Assembly: GCF_000934685.1 (NCBI RefSeq)
Contig: NZ_JYNQ01000001.1
Coordinates: 620,001-684,000 of the forward strand
DNA: 64,000 bases
DNA from: Lacinutrix sp. Hel_I_90
GTDB lineage: Bacteria > Bacteroidota > Bacteroidia > Flavobacteriales > Flavobacteriaceae
Direction: 5' to 3'
The notes beneath the pieces are model-generated. The model was given only the letters and a program-made list of their open reading frames with translations, was not told where the DNA came from and did not search any database. Made by a program: the position numbers and the translations under genes. Positions 25,435 through 34,419 of this stretch are shown in pieces (the first letter of the stretch is position 1; the number at the start of each line of letters is the position of its first letter).

Positions 25435-26346
25435 GTGATTCAATTTATATCCAAAATGCAAGAGTTACCAAATATTATTTTATACGCCATTCCCTTTTTT
25501 GTGGCGTCAATAGTTTTAGAGATTTACGTGTTGTATAAGCGTAAACAAAAAACGTATAAAACAAAAGATGCTTTTACTTCAATTTCTATGGGTATTGGCA
25601 ACGTATTATTAGGTTTTCTAACGAAAACAATCGTATTAATTGCCTTTTTTTATATTTATACTAATTTTAGAATTTTTACTATTCCTATAACTTGGTGGAG
25701 TTTTGTTTTACTTCTCTTTTTAGATGATTTTAGTTATTATTGGTTTCACCGCATATCTCATGAATGCAGATTATTTTGGGCGTCTCATGTGGTTCACCAC
25801 TCCTCAGAAAGCTATAATTTAAGTACCGCTTTACGTCAAACTTGGTCTGGTGGGTTCTACACCTTTATCTTTTGGTTATGGTTACCTTTTTTAGGATTTC
25901 ATCCTGGCATGATTATACTTCAAATGTCTATAAGTCTTATTTATCAATTTTGGATTCATACAGAAACCATAAACAAGATGCCAAAATGGTTTGAAGCTAT
26001 TATGAATACACCCTCTCATCATCGCGTACATCACGGCAGCAACCCGATATACTTAGACAGAAATCATGCTGGCATTTTTATTATCTGGGATAAGTTATTT
26101 AGAACATTCCAACAAGAATTAGAAAATGAAAAAGTCGTTTATGGTTTAGTCGTAAACATAAAAACTTATAACCTCTTTAAAATTGCTTTTTACGAATGGT
26201 TTAGCATGTTCAAAGACGTTCTTTCTAGAAAACAGTCTCTCTCTAGCAGAATGCTATACTTAATAAAACCACCAGGCTGGAAACATGACGGCACAGGTAA
26301 ACTGTCTGAAGACCTTAAAAATGAATGGCTTAAAAACAAATCCTAA
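25435..26346 (+). CDS. Sterol desaturase / fatty acid hydroxylase family protein
   Basis: 303 residues, integral membrane. The eight-histidine di-iron signature is present: FHRISHECRLFWASH-type first box (HRISH), HVVHHSSE, and HHRVHHGSN, with further His in FWIHTET. Four hydrophobic segments precede and surround the boxes. Proteins of this family hydroxylate or desaturate lipids, carotenoids or sterols at a di-iron centre. The GTG at 25435 is the longest start; ATG at 25456 (MQELPN) is a good alternative. The 3' end overlaps the convergent menA gene by 4 bp. The substrate is unknown. Confidence 0.85.
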   Translation: MIQFISKMQELPNIILYAIPFFVASIVLEIYVLYKRKQKTYKTKDAFTSISMGIGNVLLGFLTKTIVLIAFFYIYTNFRIFTIPITWWSFVLLLFLDDFSYYWFHRISHECRLFWASHVVHHSSESYNLSTALRQTWSGGFYTFIFWLWLPFLGFHPGMIILQMSISLIYQFWIHTETINKMPKWFEAIMNTPSHHRVHHGSNPIYLDRNHAGIFIIWDKLFRTFQQELENEKVVYGLVVNIKTYNLFKIAFYEWFSMFKDVLSRKQSLSSRMLYLIKPPGWKHDGTGKLSEDLKNEWLKNKS

Positions 26347-27248
26347 AGGATATGTCCGATACCTAATAATAGCGCTAACAATACTGTTGATAGCGCTAAT
26401 TTTTTTAATTCAGGATCAAAATCCTTTAAATTTTTAATCTCTTTGACGCGTTTTAAATGCAGTACTAAGGGAATATAAGCGATAAAAAATAACAGGTTAT
26501 ATGGTGACACATAATACAGCATACCAAAAAGCAAAGAACAAATTATTGCGGCAATCACTAGAAAATAGTGATATATTTTAGCTTTAGCCCTTCCTAATTT
26601 AACAGCTATTGTAATTTTATTTGCTTTAGTATCCCCTTCAATATCCCTCATATTATTGAGGTTAAGAACTGCTGTACTTAATAAACCAATGGTTATGGCT
26701 GGTAATACCACCACATGATCAACTTGCTTTGCAAACAGTACATAACAACCTATAACGCTTACTAATCCAAAAAAAATAAAAACGTAAAAATCACCATGGG
26801 CTTTGTAGCCATAGGCATTACTCCCCATGGTATATTTTAAAGCTGCAATCACACATAAAAAAGCAATAAAAAAGAAGGCTAAGGCTAAAGAGAGGTGTTT
26901 AGATCCAAAAGCAGAAAGTATAAGTGCAATCGTTAAACCAATACATATTAGAATATTAATTTTTATAGCATCCAACATTTCTTTATGCGAGATATTGCCA
27001 CTCTGTATGGCTCGCATAGGCCCTATTCTATCTTCGTTATCTGTTCCTTTTTCTGCATCACCTAGATCATTAGCTAGGTTTGATAATATTTGATAGCTTA
27101 TAGTTGCAGCTATGGCTAGCACAAATATTAACCAATTAAAAACACCATTATATTCGGCTAAACAAGCGGCGATAATGATTCCTGAAATAGATAGTGGTAA
27201 GGTTCTTAAGCGTATTGCAGATAACCAATTCGAAACGTTTTTATTCAT
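26343..27248 (-). CDS. menA: 1,4-dihydroxy-2-naphthoate polyprenyltransferase (MenA)
   Basis: 301 residues with about eight to nine transmembrane helices, UbiA superfamily. The first Asp-rich motif is NDLGDAEKGTDNEDR with GPMRAIQSG following; the second is NNMRDIEGDTKANK. These bind Mg2+-prenyl diphosphate. The enzyme attaches the polyprenyl chain to DHNA at the membrane. It begins 7 bp after menB, so the two are one operon. Confidence 0.93.
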   Translation of the reverse strand: MNKNVSNWLSAIRLRTLPLSISGIIIAACLAEYNGVFNWLIFVLAIAATISYQILSNLANDLGDAEKGTDNEDRIGPMRAIQSGNISHKEMLDAIKINILICIGLTIALILSAFGSKHLSLALAFFFIAFLCVIAALKYTMGSNAYGYKAHGDFYVFIFFGLVSVIGCYVLFAKQVDHVVVLPAITIGLLSTAVLNLNNMRDIEGDTKANKITIAVKLGRAKAKIYHYFLVIAAIICSLLFGMLYYVSPYNLLFFIAYIPLVLHLKRVKEIKNLKDFDPELKKLALSTVLLALLLGIGHIL

Positions 27249-27255
27249 GGCACTA

Positions 27256-28095
27256 TTAAGGAATCCACTGTTTTGGAAAATTCGGTTTACGTTTTTCTAA
27301 AAACGCATCACGACCTTCTTTCGCCTCATCTGTCATATAAGCCAATCGCGTTGCCTCACCAGCAAAGACTTGTTGTCCTACCATACCATCATCGGTTAGA
27401 TTCATTGCAAATTTCAACATTCTTATTGACGTTGGTGATTTAGCGAGTATTTCCTGAGCCCACTCATAGGCTGTGCTTTCTAAGTCGTCGTGAGGAATAA
27501 CCGCATTTACCATACCCATTTCATAAGCCTCTTGCGCAGAGTAATTTCTTCCTAAGAAAAAAATCTCACGTGCTCTTTTCTGACCTACCATTTTTGCTAA
27601 ATAAGCAGAACCATAACCACCGTCAAAACTCGTCACATCTGCGTCTGTTTGTTTAAAAATGGCATGTTCTTTACTCGCTAGTGTTAAGTCACAAACAACA
27701 TGTAAACTATGTCCGCCACCAACTGCCCAGCCCGGAACAACAGCAATAACTGCTTTAGGCATAAACCTAATTAAGCGTTGTACCTCTAAAATATTTAGTC
27801 TATGATAGCCATCGTCTCCAACATACCCTTGATGTCCTCTGGCTTTTTGATCGCCACCAGAGCAAAAAGAATAGACACCGTCTTTTGTTGATGGGCCTTC
27901 AGCAGATAATAAAACAGCGCCAATAGTTGTATCTTCTTGAGCATCGTAAAAAGCATCATATAATTCTTTGGTCGTCTTTGGTCTAAAAGCATTTCTAACA
28001 TTAGGTCTGTTAAATGCTATTCTAGCCACGCCATTACACTTATTGTACGTTATGTCTTCGTAGTCTTTGGCTTTCACCCATTTAATCTCACTCAT
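27256..28095 (-). CDS. menB: 1,4-dihydroxy-2-naphthoyl-CoA synthase (MenB)
   Basis: 279 residues, crotonase fold. Clear MenB features are GVARIAFNRPNVRNAFRPKT, FCSGGDQKARGHQGYVGDDG, VPGWAVGGGHSLHVVCDLTL, TDADVTSFDGGYGSAYLA and the C-terminal EGRDAFLEKRKPNF. The QTDADV segment supplies an active-site acid. The enzyme closes the naphthoquinone ring from OSB-CoA. It is first in the menB-menA operon and 367 bp from the divergent gene at 28463. Confidence 0.95.
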   Translation of the reverse strand: MSEIKWVKAKDYEDITYNKCNGVARIAFNRPNVRNAFRPKTTKELYDAFYDAQEDTTIGAVLLSAEGPSTKDGVYSFCSGGDQKARGHQGYVGDDGYHRLNILEVQRLIRFMPKAVIAVVPGWAVGGGHSLHVVCDLTLASKEHAIFKQTDADVTSFDGGYGSAYLAKMVGQKRAREIFFLGRNYSAQEAYEMGMVNAVIPHDDLESTAYEWAQEILAKSPTSIRMLKFAMNLTDDGMVGQQVFAGEATRLAYMTDEAKEGRDAFLEKRKPNFPKQWIP

Positions 28096-28462
28096 ATAAA
28101 TGTATTAATCAGCGTTAAAAATAAGCAAATTGGCTGTATCCATTCTATATTATCTCATGATTTTTTAACTTAATAAAAATTAAGTCTGACGGATAGAAGT
28201 CTTGTGAAAAAAACAAGAGTTTTAAAACCACATGATTTTAAGGAAATTAGCTCGTATTAAAATGTCTTGCTTATTACTAAAATTAGCCTTATTTTAAAAC
28301 TATTGGAATAGAAAAACAGTATAAAAATAGACGTTTCATTAATTTTAACATCGGTTAGTCGATCGCATTTACTTTTAATCGGTAATTTGTTTATAAAATT
28401 ATAATATAATTGATCTTAACACTTCTTAAATTTGCAACGTAATTAATTAGCGCCCTCTCAAA
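28096..28462. other. Intergenic region between menB and the STAS-like genes (367 bp)
   Basis: AT-rich, with no ORF or RNA gene recognised. It holds the promoter of the 28463 gene (TAAATTTG at 28427-28434) and, on the minus strand near 28115, a TATTTTTA motif that could serve menB. Confidence 0.7.
28427..28434 (+). promoter_or_regulatory. -7 element TAAATTTG upstream of the first STAS-like gene
   Basis: A perfect TAnnTTTG match followed by C, 28 bp before the ATG at 28463. No convincing -33 TTG lies at the usual distance. Confidence 0.6.
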
Positions 28463-28876
28463 ATGAAAACGATAGAAAGTAATCTTAAGTCAAGCATTAT
28501 AGAAGCGCAGCATTTCGAAATGGGAGATTTGTATTTCTTTGAAAACCTTGTTATTTCTGAGATTCATGAAGGAAAACATTTGTGTTTAGAAACGGCTAAT
28601 GATTATTTAATTGCAATTTCAGAGTTTTACGGTAATAAAAAGCCGTTTGGTTATATCTCTAACAGAGTAAACTCTTTTTCAATTGAACCACTAGACTTTC
28701 CTGTTTTTGTAGGCATGCTAGAAAATTTAAAGGAATTTTTGACGATAACTTATAAACATGCTGATGAAATGAATGCGGGTGTTGAAAAGCTATTTTGTCC
28801 GATTACATACGAGAAATCTGACTCTTTACATGATGGTTTTATTAGTGTGAACGAAAAAATTTTAGAGATACAATAA
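28463..28876 (+). CDS. STAS/SEC14-like small protein (tandem paralogue 1)
   Basis: 137 residues, soluble. It shares a common plan with the next two genes: MGDLYFFENLVISEIHEG near residue 20-37, a helix, FGYISNRVNSFSIEPLDF, a strand ITYKHADEMNAGVEKLF and a final short helix. The alternating strand/helix order and the length recall flavobacterial STAS/SEC14-like (SpoIIAA-like) proteins. I see no phosphorylatable Ser motif. It has a promoter of its own. The family role is unknown. Confidence 0.65.
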   Translation: MKTIESNLKSSIIEAQHFEMGDLYFFENLVISEIHEGKHLCLETANDYLIAISEFYGNKKPFGYISNRVNSFSIEPLDFPVFVGMLENLKEFLTITYKHADEMNAGVEKLFCPITYEKSDSLHDGFISVNEKILEIQ

Positions 28877-29125
28877 CGTGCGTAAGGGTTACTCATTAAA
28901 TGTAATATGATAAAACTGTTAACTCCTTTTTATTATATCCTAGCCATTTTAATTATGGTAGCCTGCGTTAACTAAATATACCCGAAAATTAGTTTTTTAA
29001 AGATTGATATTTTAAAAATCTAGGTTCTTTTTTAGATTTAAAACTATTATTCCACTTATTACACACATCAATGCAAACGTTACAGAGCATTGTTTTTCAA
29101 GCAATTAAGTAGCTTTATTTATGGT

Positions 29126-29569
29126 ATGAGTAATACTATGTTAAAAATAAGCTTAAAAGAGTCGTATTTAGTTCCTGAAATATCAGATGTCTTTCAAAAT
29201 GAAATAGGAACCCTATATTTTTTCAAAGATATAGTTGTTGCTGAAATAAACGAAGGCATTCATTTAAATTATGTTTCGGCTAAAACCCTTTTTGAAGCCA
29301 TAAAATTATTCTATATAGATTCTGAAAGTTTCGGATATATTTCAAATAGAATTAATGACTATTCCTTTTCTCCTTTAGAATTAGGAAAACTTCTTGGTCA
29401 TCTTCCAAATCTTAAACTTTATAGTGTCGTGAGTCATAGTCAACTTAATACAATGAATGCGAATCTTGAAAAACGCTTTTGCAAAGTTCAGTATGAGAAT
29501 TTTACAGATGTGTACACTGCTAAAACCTGGATGTCATATACGCTTTTAAAAAAACGGGATTCTGCTTAA
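29126..29569 (+). CDS. STAS/SEC14-like small protein (tandem paralogue 2)
   Basis: About 147 residues from ATG 29126 (MSNTMLKISLKES); the alternative ATG at 29138 gives an N-terminus the same length as the paralogues. An upstream TTG at 29090 extends the frame but adds a stretch the paralogues lack. Shared blocks are GTLYFFKDIVVAEINEGIHL, FGYISNRINDYSFSPLEL, and MNANLEKRFCKVQYENF. It is 249 bp after paralogue 1 and 153 bp before paralogue 3, so each gene may be transcribed separately. The function is unknown. Confidence 0.62.
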   Translation: MSNTMLKISLKESYLVPEISDVFQNEIGTLYFFKDIVVAEINEGIHLNYVSAKTLFEAIKLFYIDSESFGYISNRINDYSFSPLELGKLLGHLPNLKLYSVVSHSQLNTMNANLEKRFCKVQYENFTDVYTAKTWMSYTLLKKRDSA

Positions 29570-29722
29570 AGCGCAACCTATCCTTCATCTTTTATAAAAC
29601 ACCTTACTCTCCTTATTGAATAGCCTTTACATTATTAGTTTAATTTAGACCTTTCATCGAAAAAAAATTAATTAATAACAAAAAGTATGTATCTTGGTTG
29701 AACCACCAAACCTATTTTTTTA

Positions 29723-30157
29723 ATGCGAATTAAAGACGCTAACTTAAACGAGGAAGTACAAGACATTCACCTTTCTGAATACGGTTATTATTATTTTTTC
29801 AAAGACTTTATCGTTGCAGAAATAAATCAAGGTGTTTCTTACAATTGGGAAGCGGCTAAAGATGTTATTGAAGCTGCTTATAAGCATTATGGAAATGATA
29901 TTTCTGTTTGCTACATCACTAATCGGGTCAATAAATATTCTGTCAATCCAGCAGATTGGCTTAAATTTTTTAAGCAGGAACATTCATTAAATGGGTATGC
30001 AATTGTAAGTTATACAGAGAGAAGTTGGATTAATGCAACCCTAGAAAAATTATTTCTTAATACTAAGGTTGAACACTTTACAGATTTAAAGCAAGCTATT
30101 AAATGGGCTAAAAAGCGTAATCTAAAAGTTAATAGCGAAAAAGCTTTAGCAAAATAA
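29723..30157 (+). CDS. STAS/SEC14-like small protein (tandem paralogue 3)
   Basis: 144 residues: YYYFFKDFIVAEINQGVSY, CYITNRVNKYSVNPADW, SWINATLEKLFLN and a basic tail KWAKKRNLKVNSEKALAK. The YITNRVN block is the best-conserved element across the three copies (ISNRVN, ISNRIN, ITNRVN), next to the segment ending in a conserved NxxxEKLF/EKRF. The frame ends 2 bp before the convergent cvfB-like gene. The role is unknown. Confidence 0.65.
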   Translation: MRIKDANLNEEVQDIHLSEYGYYYFFKDFIVAEINQGVSYNWEAAKDVIEAAYKHYGNDISVCYITNRVNKYSVNPADWLKFFKQEHSLNGYAIVSYTERSWINATLEKLFLNTKVEHFTDLKQAIKWAKKRNLKVNSEKALAK

Positions 30158-30159
30158 AA

Positions 30160-30990
30160 TTAGCTTTTTCTAATACCATCACTTTCAATTGTTATCATCT
30201 TTTGTTTATACAAAGAGCCAATCGCCTTTTTAAAGTTCTTTTTGCTCATTTCAAGACTCTCCTTAATTGCTTCAGGCGACGATTTATCATGTAGCGGTAA
30301 GAATCCAGAATTATTATCTAATTCTTGCATGATTTTCTCTGCATTAGGTTCTATGTTTCTATAACCAATTTGCCCAAGTGCAATATCTAGCTTGTTACCA
30401 GGTCTAATCTTTTTAACGATAGCTTTCATTTTATCGCCTATACTCAACTCTTGAAAAATATTATCCTTATAAATCAATCCAGAATGCAAATTATTTACAA
30501 TAACATTCATTCCAAAATCACTTGGATGCGAAACCACAATATCAACCTCTTCAAATTCTGTCACGGTGAGCTCTGTATTGTCTAAAAACTGATTTGTTTT
30601 ACTAGAGGCCACGAGTCGTTCTGACTTTTCATCCAAATAACAACGCACTAAATACCACCCTCCTTTTTTCATTGGGAAAGCCTGTTCTTTAAACGGACAA
30701 AGCAATTCTTTTACCATTCCCCAATCTAAAAACGCTCCAATATTTGAAACTTCATTGCAACGCAATACGGCAAACTCACCATTCATAATATAAGGCTCAT
30801 CTGTGACGGCCACCAAACGCTCGTCATTATCCAAATAGATAAAAACCTCTAGGGTATCCCCTATTTCAAAAGACTCTGGTACATAACGATTGGGTAATAA
30901 CACTTCATTGCCTTCGGGGTCACCCAAAAATAATCCAGGTTCAGTATCTCTAAGAATTTCTAATGTATTGAATTGTCCTATTTGTATCAT
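30160..30990 (-). CDS. CvfB/YitL-like S1-domain RNA-binding protein
   Basis: 276 residues with the CvfB plan: three S1-like modules (GEFAVLRCNEVSNIGAFLDW; DIVVSHPSDFGMNVIVNN; GDKMKAIVKKIRPGNKLDI) followed by a C-terminal winged-helix region ending SIGSLYKQKMITIESDGI. CvfB of staphylococci binds RNA and affects virulence gene expression. Here it is probably a general RNA-binding regulator. It is preceded by DUF2853 with a hairpin in between, so it may be transcribed alone. Confidence 0.85.
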   Translation of the reverse strand: MIQIGQFNTLEILRDTEPGLFLGDPEGNEVLLPNRYVPESFEIGDTLEVFIYLDNDERLVAVTDEPYIMNGEFAVLRCNEVSNIGAFLDWGMVKELLCPFKEQAFPMKKGGWYLVRCYLDEKSERLVASSKTNQFLDNTELTVTEFEEVDIVVSHPSDFGMNVIVNNLHSGLIYKDNIFQELSIGDKMKAIVKKIRPGNKLDIALGQIGYRNIEPNAEKIMQELDNNSGFLPLHDKSSPEAIKESLEMSKKNFKKAIGSLYKQKMITIESDGIRKS

Positions 30991-31017
30991 GCCACAAAGG
31001 TAGTTATATAAAAAAAA

Positions 31018-31040
31018 CGTTACAACTTTATATTGTAACG
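31018..31040 (-). terminator. Terminator after the DUF2853 gene
   Basis: CGTTACAA (31018-31025) pairs with TTGTAACG (31033-31040), with A and T runs outside the stem. It lies 24 bp past the DUF2853 stop on the minus strand. Confidence 0.7.
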
Positions 31041-31063
31041 CTTTTATATATGAATTAACTATT

Positions 31064-31405
31064 TTATTTGTAAACAGATTCTTTTTTAAAGTGCTTAGTT
31101 AGTAAATAATATACTACTGCTCTGTATTTATTTTTATTTGAACGCCCATATTTTTCAATTACTGAGTCTATAGCCTTATCTAAATCAGCACTGTCCTCTA
31201 ATCCTAGTTTTTTGATTAAGAAATTATTTTTTACTGTATTTAGTTCAGACTGGTCAGTACCAGAAACCGTAGCCGAATCTTTATTGTAAATAGATGGTCC
31301 ACAGCCAATAGTGACTTTTGTTAACAAATCCATTTCAGGATTCATAGCACATTTATCCCTTAAATCTGCCGCATATTTTGCAATAAGCTCGTCTCTCTTA
31401 CTCAT
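31064..31405 (-). CDS. DUF2853 family protein
   Basis: 113 residues, soluble, with the DUF2853 signature: RDELIAKYAADLRDK, CGPSIYNKDSATVSGTDQSE, IKKLGLED and RYRAVVYYLLTKHF-like ending (KYRAVVYYLLTKHFKK). The family is small and of unknown function. It often sits beside menD in flavobacteria, as here, where menD ends 119 bp upstream on the same strand. The conserved position hints at a loose association with menaquinone genes only. Confidence 0.88.
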   Translation of the reverse strand: MSKRDELIAKYAADLRDKCAMNPEMDLLTKVTIGCGPSIYNKDSATVSGTDQSELNTVKNNFLIKKLGLEDSADLDKAIDSVIEKYGRSNKNKYRAVVYYLLTKHFKKESVYK

Positions 31406-31493
31406 AGTATTTTTAGTTTTTTAATTAATAATCTATTTTAAAGATACACTTTTTTGATAAAAAGAAATTCAATACTTAGAAAATATTAACATT

Positions 31494-31520
31494 AAAACAA
31501 CTTGGCAACAAGTGTGTTTT
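31494..31520 (-). terminator. Probable terminator of the men operon (after menD)
   Basis: AAAACAACTTG (31494-31504) and CAAGTGTGTTTT (31509-31520) form a stem with a one-base bulge and a 4-base loop, just past the menD stop (31524). A T-rich stretch follows on the minus strand. Confidence 0.5.
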
Positions 31521-31523
31521 CAA

Positions 31524-33233
31524 CTATTTGATAAATTTAAAGTAGTTTAGAAGAATCTGGTCATTCTCATTTTTAGGTGTGAAAATCTCTAATAATTTTG
31601 GCCGACTACTAGTGTGGTAAAAATCTGAGAAGGCAGACTTTAATTCGTTCTCGTTAGTTGCGCTACTATATTCAAAATCATACAACTCACATAATTTTTG
31701 TGCTTTTAAATGGTGCGTTGTCTCAAAATAGGTATCGAAATTTTCTGTGTTTTTATGTCCAGGTAATATTCTAAAAATTCCGCCGCCATTATTATTAACA
31801 ACTATTATTCTAAAATCTTTGGGAATATGATTATTCCAAAGGGCATTACTGTCGTAAAAAAAACTCAAATCTCCTGTAACACATACGGTTTGCTTTTTTG
31901 AAGCCAATGCTGCGCCAATAGCCGTACTTGTTGAGCCATCGATTCCACTAGTCCCACGATTACAAAACACTTGTACCATTGGATTTAAATCGAATAGCTG
32001 AACATAACGAATGGCCGAACTGTTACCAACTTGACATTGGACATCGTTTGGCATACTATTCAATAAAACATCAAAAGCTTTAAAATCACTAAACGGAATC
32101 ATAGCCATATACTTTTCGTGTTTTTCACGTCTGGACGCCATTTCATTTAGCCAAAAATTAGTGTAATCACTCTTAACGGATTCTGTTTTTGGTAAAAACG
32201 CAGAAAAAAATGTATTCAAAGGCATTTTAAACACCTTATTCAATTTGAAAAAAGTATCATTCGCCGTATGCGTTCCCACATGCCAATGCTGCATTGGCGG
32301 ATACTCGCGTAAAAATTTTTTAATTTTTTTTGAAACGATTAAACCTCCAAAAGTTAAGACAATATCTGGTTTAAGAGCTTTAAACTCACTAGCATTTAAT
32401 GCGCCTATTAGTTTATCGATGCTTGGAATAAATCTTTTGTGGTGAATATTAGACGTTGCTTCGGTCATTACCAAAACACTTTCGTCATGGGCCAAACGGT
32501 CTAAATATTTTTGTTCAACCCTATTTGGTTCGTTAACACCTACCAAAACCAGCTTTCGTTTTGATGCATTCCAGTCTTTAGCCAAATGGGCATAATCAAT
32601 TTCTGGCGTTTCTTCTGTTGCTAAAGGAATCACTTTTGGATTGACAGATAAGGCGTCAACCCGCTCATACAAGGGTTCATTTAAAGGAATATTTATATGA
32701 ACAGGGCCTTTTTGTGAACTTGAAATATTTAGCGCTTTATTAATTTGTGCTTCATTAGTCTGCTGAATCGTTTTTTCCATTTCCGACCCTTCATCTTCCG
32801 TCCAATTGTCAACACTTAAATCTTCCTTTAAGTTTGCAGAATACAGGATATGGTTTTTATATACATGCTCCTGGTTAATGGTTTGTCCATCTCCAATACC
32901 CACTAAATGCTTTGGTCGGTCTGCACTTAAAACCACCAATGAAATATTACTGTAATACGCCTCAGCTACTGCTGGATAATAATTAAGTAAAGCACTCCCT
33001 GAGGTACAAACTACAGCGACCGGCTCTTGAAGTTGTTGTGCAGTTCCTAAAGCAAAAAAGGCAGCACAACGTTCATCTACAATACTATAACAGTTAAAAA
33101 AAGAATCGTGTGTAAAGCCAATGGTTAAAGGGGCATTTCTGCTACCTGGAGACAGCACAATATGTTGTATGTTTTTAGCTTTGCAAAGCTGAATAACCGT
33201 TTGTGCGAGTGGGATTTTAGGGTGTTTCATCAA
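31524..33233 (-). CDS. menD: SEPHCHC synthase (MenD), thiamine diphosphate enzyme
   Basis: 569 residues. The N-terminal Pyr domain has the cofactor-activating Glu in VDERCAAFFALG; the Ser-rich SPGSRNAPL and CTSGSALLNYYPAVAEAYY are characteristic. The C-terminal PP domain has the GDLSFFYDSNALWN stretch leading to NNNGGGIFRILPG (GDx~25-30N Mg2+ motif). It joins isochorismate and 2-oxoglutarate. The gene follows menF by 60 bp. The FTPKNENDQ end is normal length for the family. Confidence 0.95.
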   Translation of the reverse strand: MMKHPKIPLAQTVIQLCKAKNIQHIVLSPGSRNAPLTIGFTHDSFFNCYSIVDERCAAFFALGTAQQLQEPVAVVCTSGSALLNYYPAVAEAYYSNISLVVLSADRPKHLVGIGDGQTINQEHVYKNHILYSANLKEDLSVDNWTEDEGSEMEKTIQQTNEAQINKALNISSSQKGPVHINIPLNEPLYERVDALSVNPKVIPLATEETPEIDYAHLAKDWNASKRKLVLVGVNEPNRVEQKYLDRLAHDESVLVMTEATSNIHHKRFIPSIDKLIGALNASEFKALKPDIVLTFGGLIVSKKIKKFLREYPPMQHWHVGTHTANDTFFKLNKVFKMPLNTFFSAFLPKTESVKSDYTNFWLNEMASRREKHEKYMAMIPFSDFKAFDVLLNSMPNDVQCQVGNSSAIRYVQLFDLNPMVQVFCNRGTSGIDGSTSTAIGAALASKKQTVCVTGDLSFFYDSNALWNNHIPKDFRIIVVNNNGGGIFRILPGHKNTENFDTYFETTHHLKAQKLCELYDFEYSSATNENELKSAFSDFYHTSSRPKLLEIFTPKNENDQILLNYFKFIK

Positions 33234-33293
33234 GACACAAAATTAATGAAAATATAGGTTTCGACCGTGCTCTAATACACAAAATATAAGAAA

Positions 33294-34418
33294 TTAAAAC
33301 AATACTTTTTTCATGGTTTCTGACTTACTCACTGTTTCCTCCCATTCGCTTTCAGGATTCGAATCTTTGGTTATGCCGCCACCAACATAAATACTGGCAT
33401 TTACATCTGTAAGTTGCATGCACCTTAGGTTTACATATAAATTAGAGACCGTTTTTACAGATGAATAGACACTGTTTTCAACATTACGTCTATTGGTGTT
33501 TCTAGTCGTTTTCTCTTTACTATTCAATTCTCCTAAAAAACCAGTATAGAATTCACGCTTGTAATTTTCATTGTTGATAATGAATTGCTTTGCCGCTATT
33601 TTTGGTAAGCCGCAAACGGCAGGCGTGGGATGTAACGCATTCACAATCGTTTTTAAATTTGAATCAATTGTCCCCGAAATCATGGTTTGTAAATGCAAAA
33701 GGTTTCCCGCTCGTATCGTTTGAGTAGTGCCAATACTTAAATTATTTACTGAAAGCTTAAGACTTTCAGCTATATAATCAGTAACCAATTGTTGTTCTTC
33801 AGTTTCTTTGCCCCCCCATTGTGGATTGTCATTCCCGGTATATTCTTGTGTTCCTGCTAAAGCCATCGTTTTAAAACGATTGCTAGCGACACTTAATAGC
33901 GTTTCTGGTGTAGCACCAAGCCACAGCCCTATTTTAGGATGGTACCAGCAATACACAAACGCAGAAGTATAGACTTCGAGTAAACGCTTAAAAAGCTGAA
34001 TAGGACTAACTTTAGCAAGGCTTACTGTTTCCTTTCTTGAAATAACAACCTTTTTTAAATCGGTAGCGTGAATCGTTTTAATGGCTTTAGAAACCAACTC
34101 CACATGAAACGCTTTAACTTCAATTGAAGCTGTGGTTTCTTTGCTATTATAAGTTTCTATCTTGCCTAACTTGTCTGAGGTGAAACACTCAGTTTCAAAT
34201 GCATGTGATTCATTTATAGGAATAAGAATTGTTGGCGCGTCAGAATTAAAAGGCGCAAATATGAATCCACTTTCACTAAGATCTGTAGACGTATGCACAG
34301 TAGAATCGTTTTGAAATAACCCCTTAACAACACTCGTTTGGGGTTTACTGTAGAGTACAAAAGGTAAGGCATCCTCAAAATGAGCACTAGCGATTTCAAA
34401 AAAATCATCTGAATCCAT
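33294..34418 (-). CDS. menF: Isochorismate synthase (MenF)
   Basis: 374 residues, chorismate-utilising fold. Key segments are WLGATPETLLS, ALAGTQEYTGND, GGKETEEQQLVTDYI, SGTIDSNLKTIVNALHPTPAVCGLPK, and the Mg2+/substrate Glu residues in ESEWEETVSKSETM. It isomerises chorismate to isochorismate as the first step of the menaquinone path. Its start is 1 bp after the thioesterase stop, so it belongs to the same operon. A salicylate or enterobactin role is less likely given menD next door. Confidence 0.9.
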   Translation of the reverse strand: MDSDDFFEIASAHFEDALPFVLYSKPQTSVVKGLFQNDSTVHTSTDLSESGFIFAPFNSDAPTILIPINESHAFETECFTSDKLGKIETYNSKETTASIEVKAFHVELVSKAIKTIHATDLKKVVISRKETVSLAKVSPIQLFKRLLEVYTSAFVYCWYHPKIGLWLGATPETLLSVASNRFKTMALAGTQEYTGNDNPQWGGKETEEQQLVTDYIAESLKLSVNNLSIGTTQTIRAGNLLHLQTMISGTIDSNLKTIVNALHPTPAVCGLPKIAAKQFIINNENYKREFYTGFLGELNSKEKTTRNTNRRNVENSVYSSVKTVSNLYVNLRCMQLTDVNASIYVGGGITKDSNPESEWEETVSKSETMKKVLF

Positions 34419-34419
34419 G

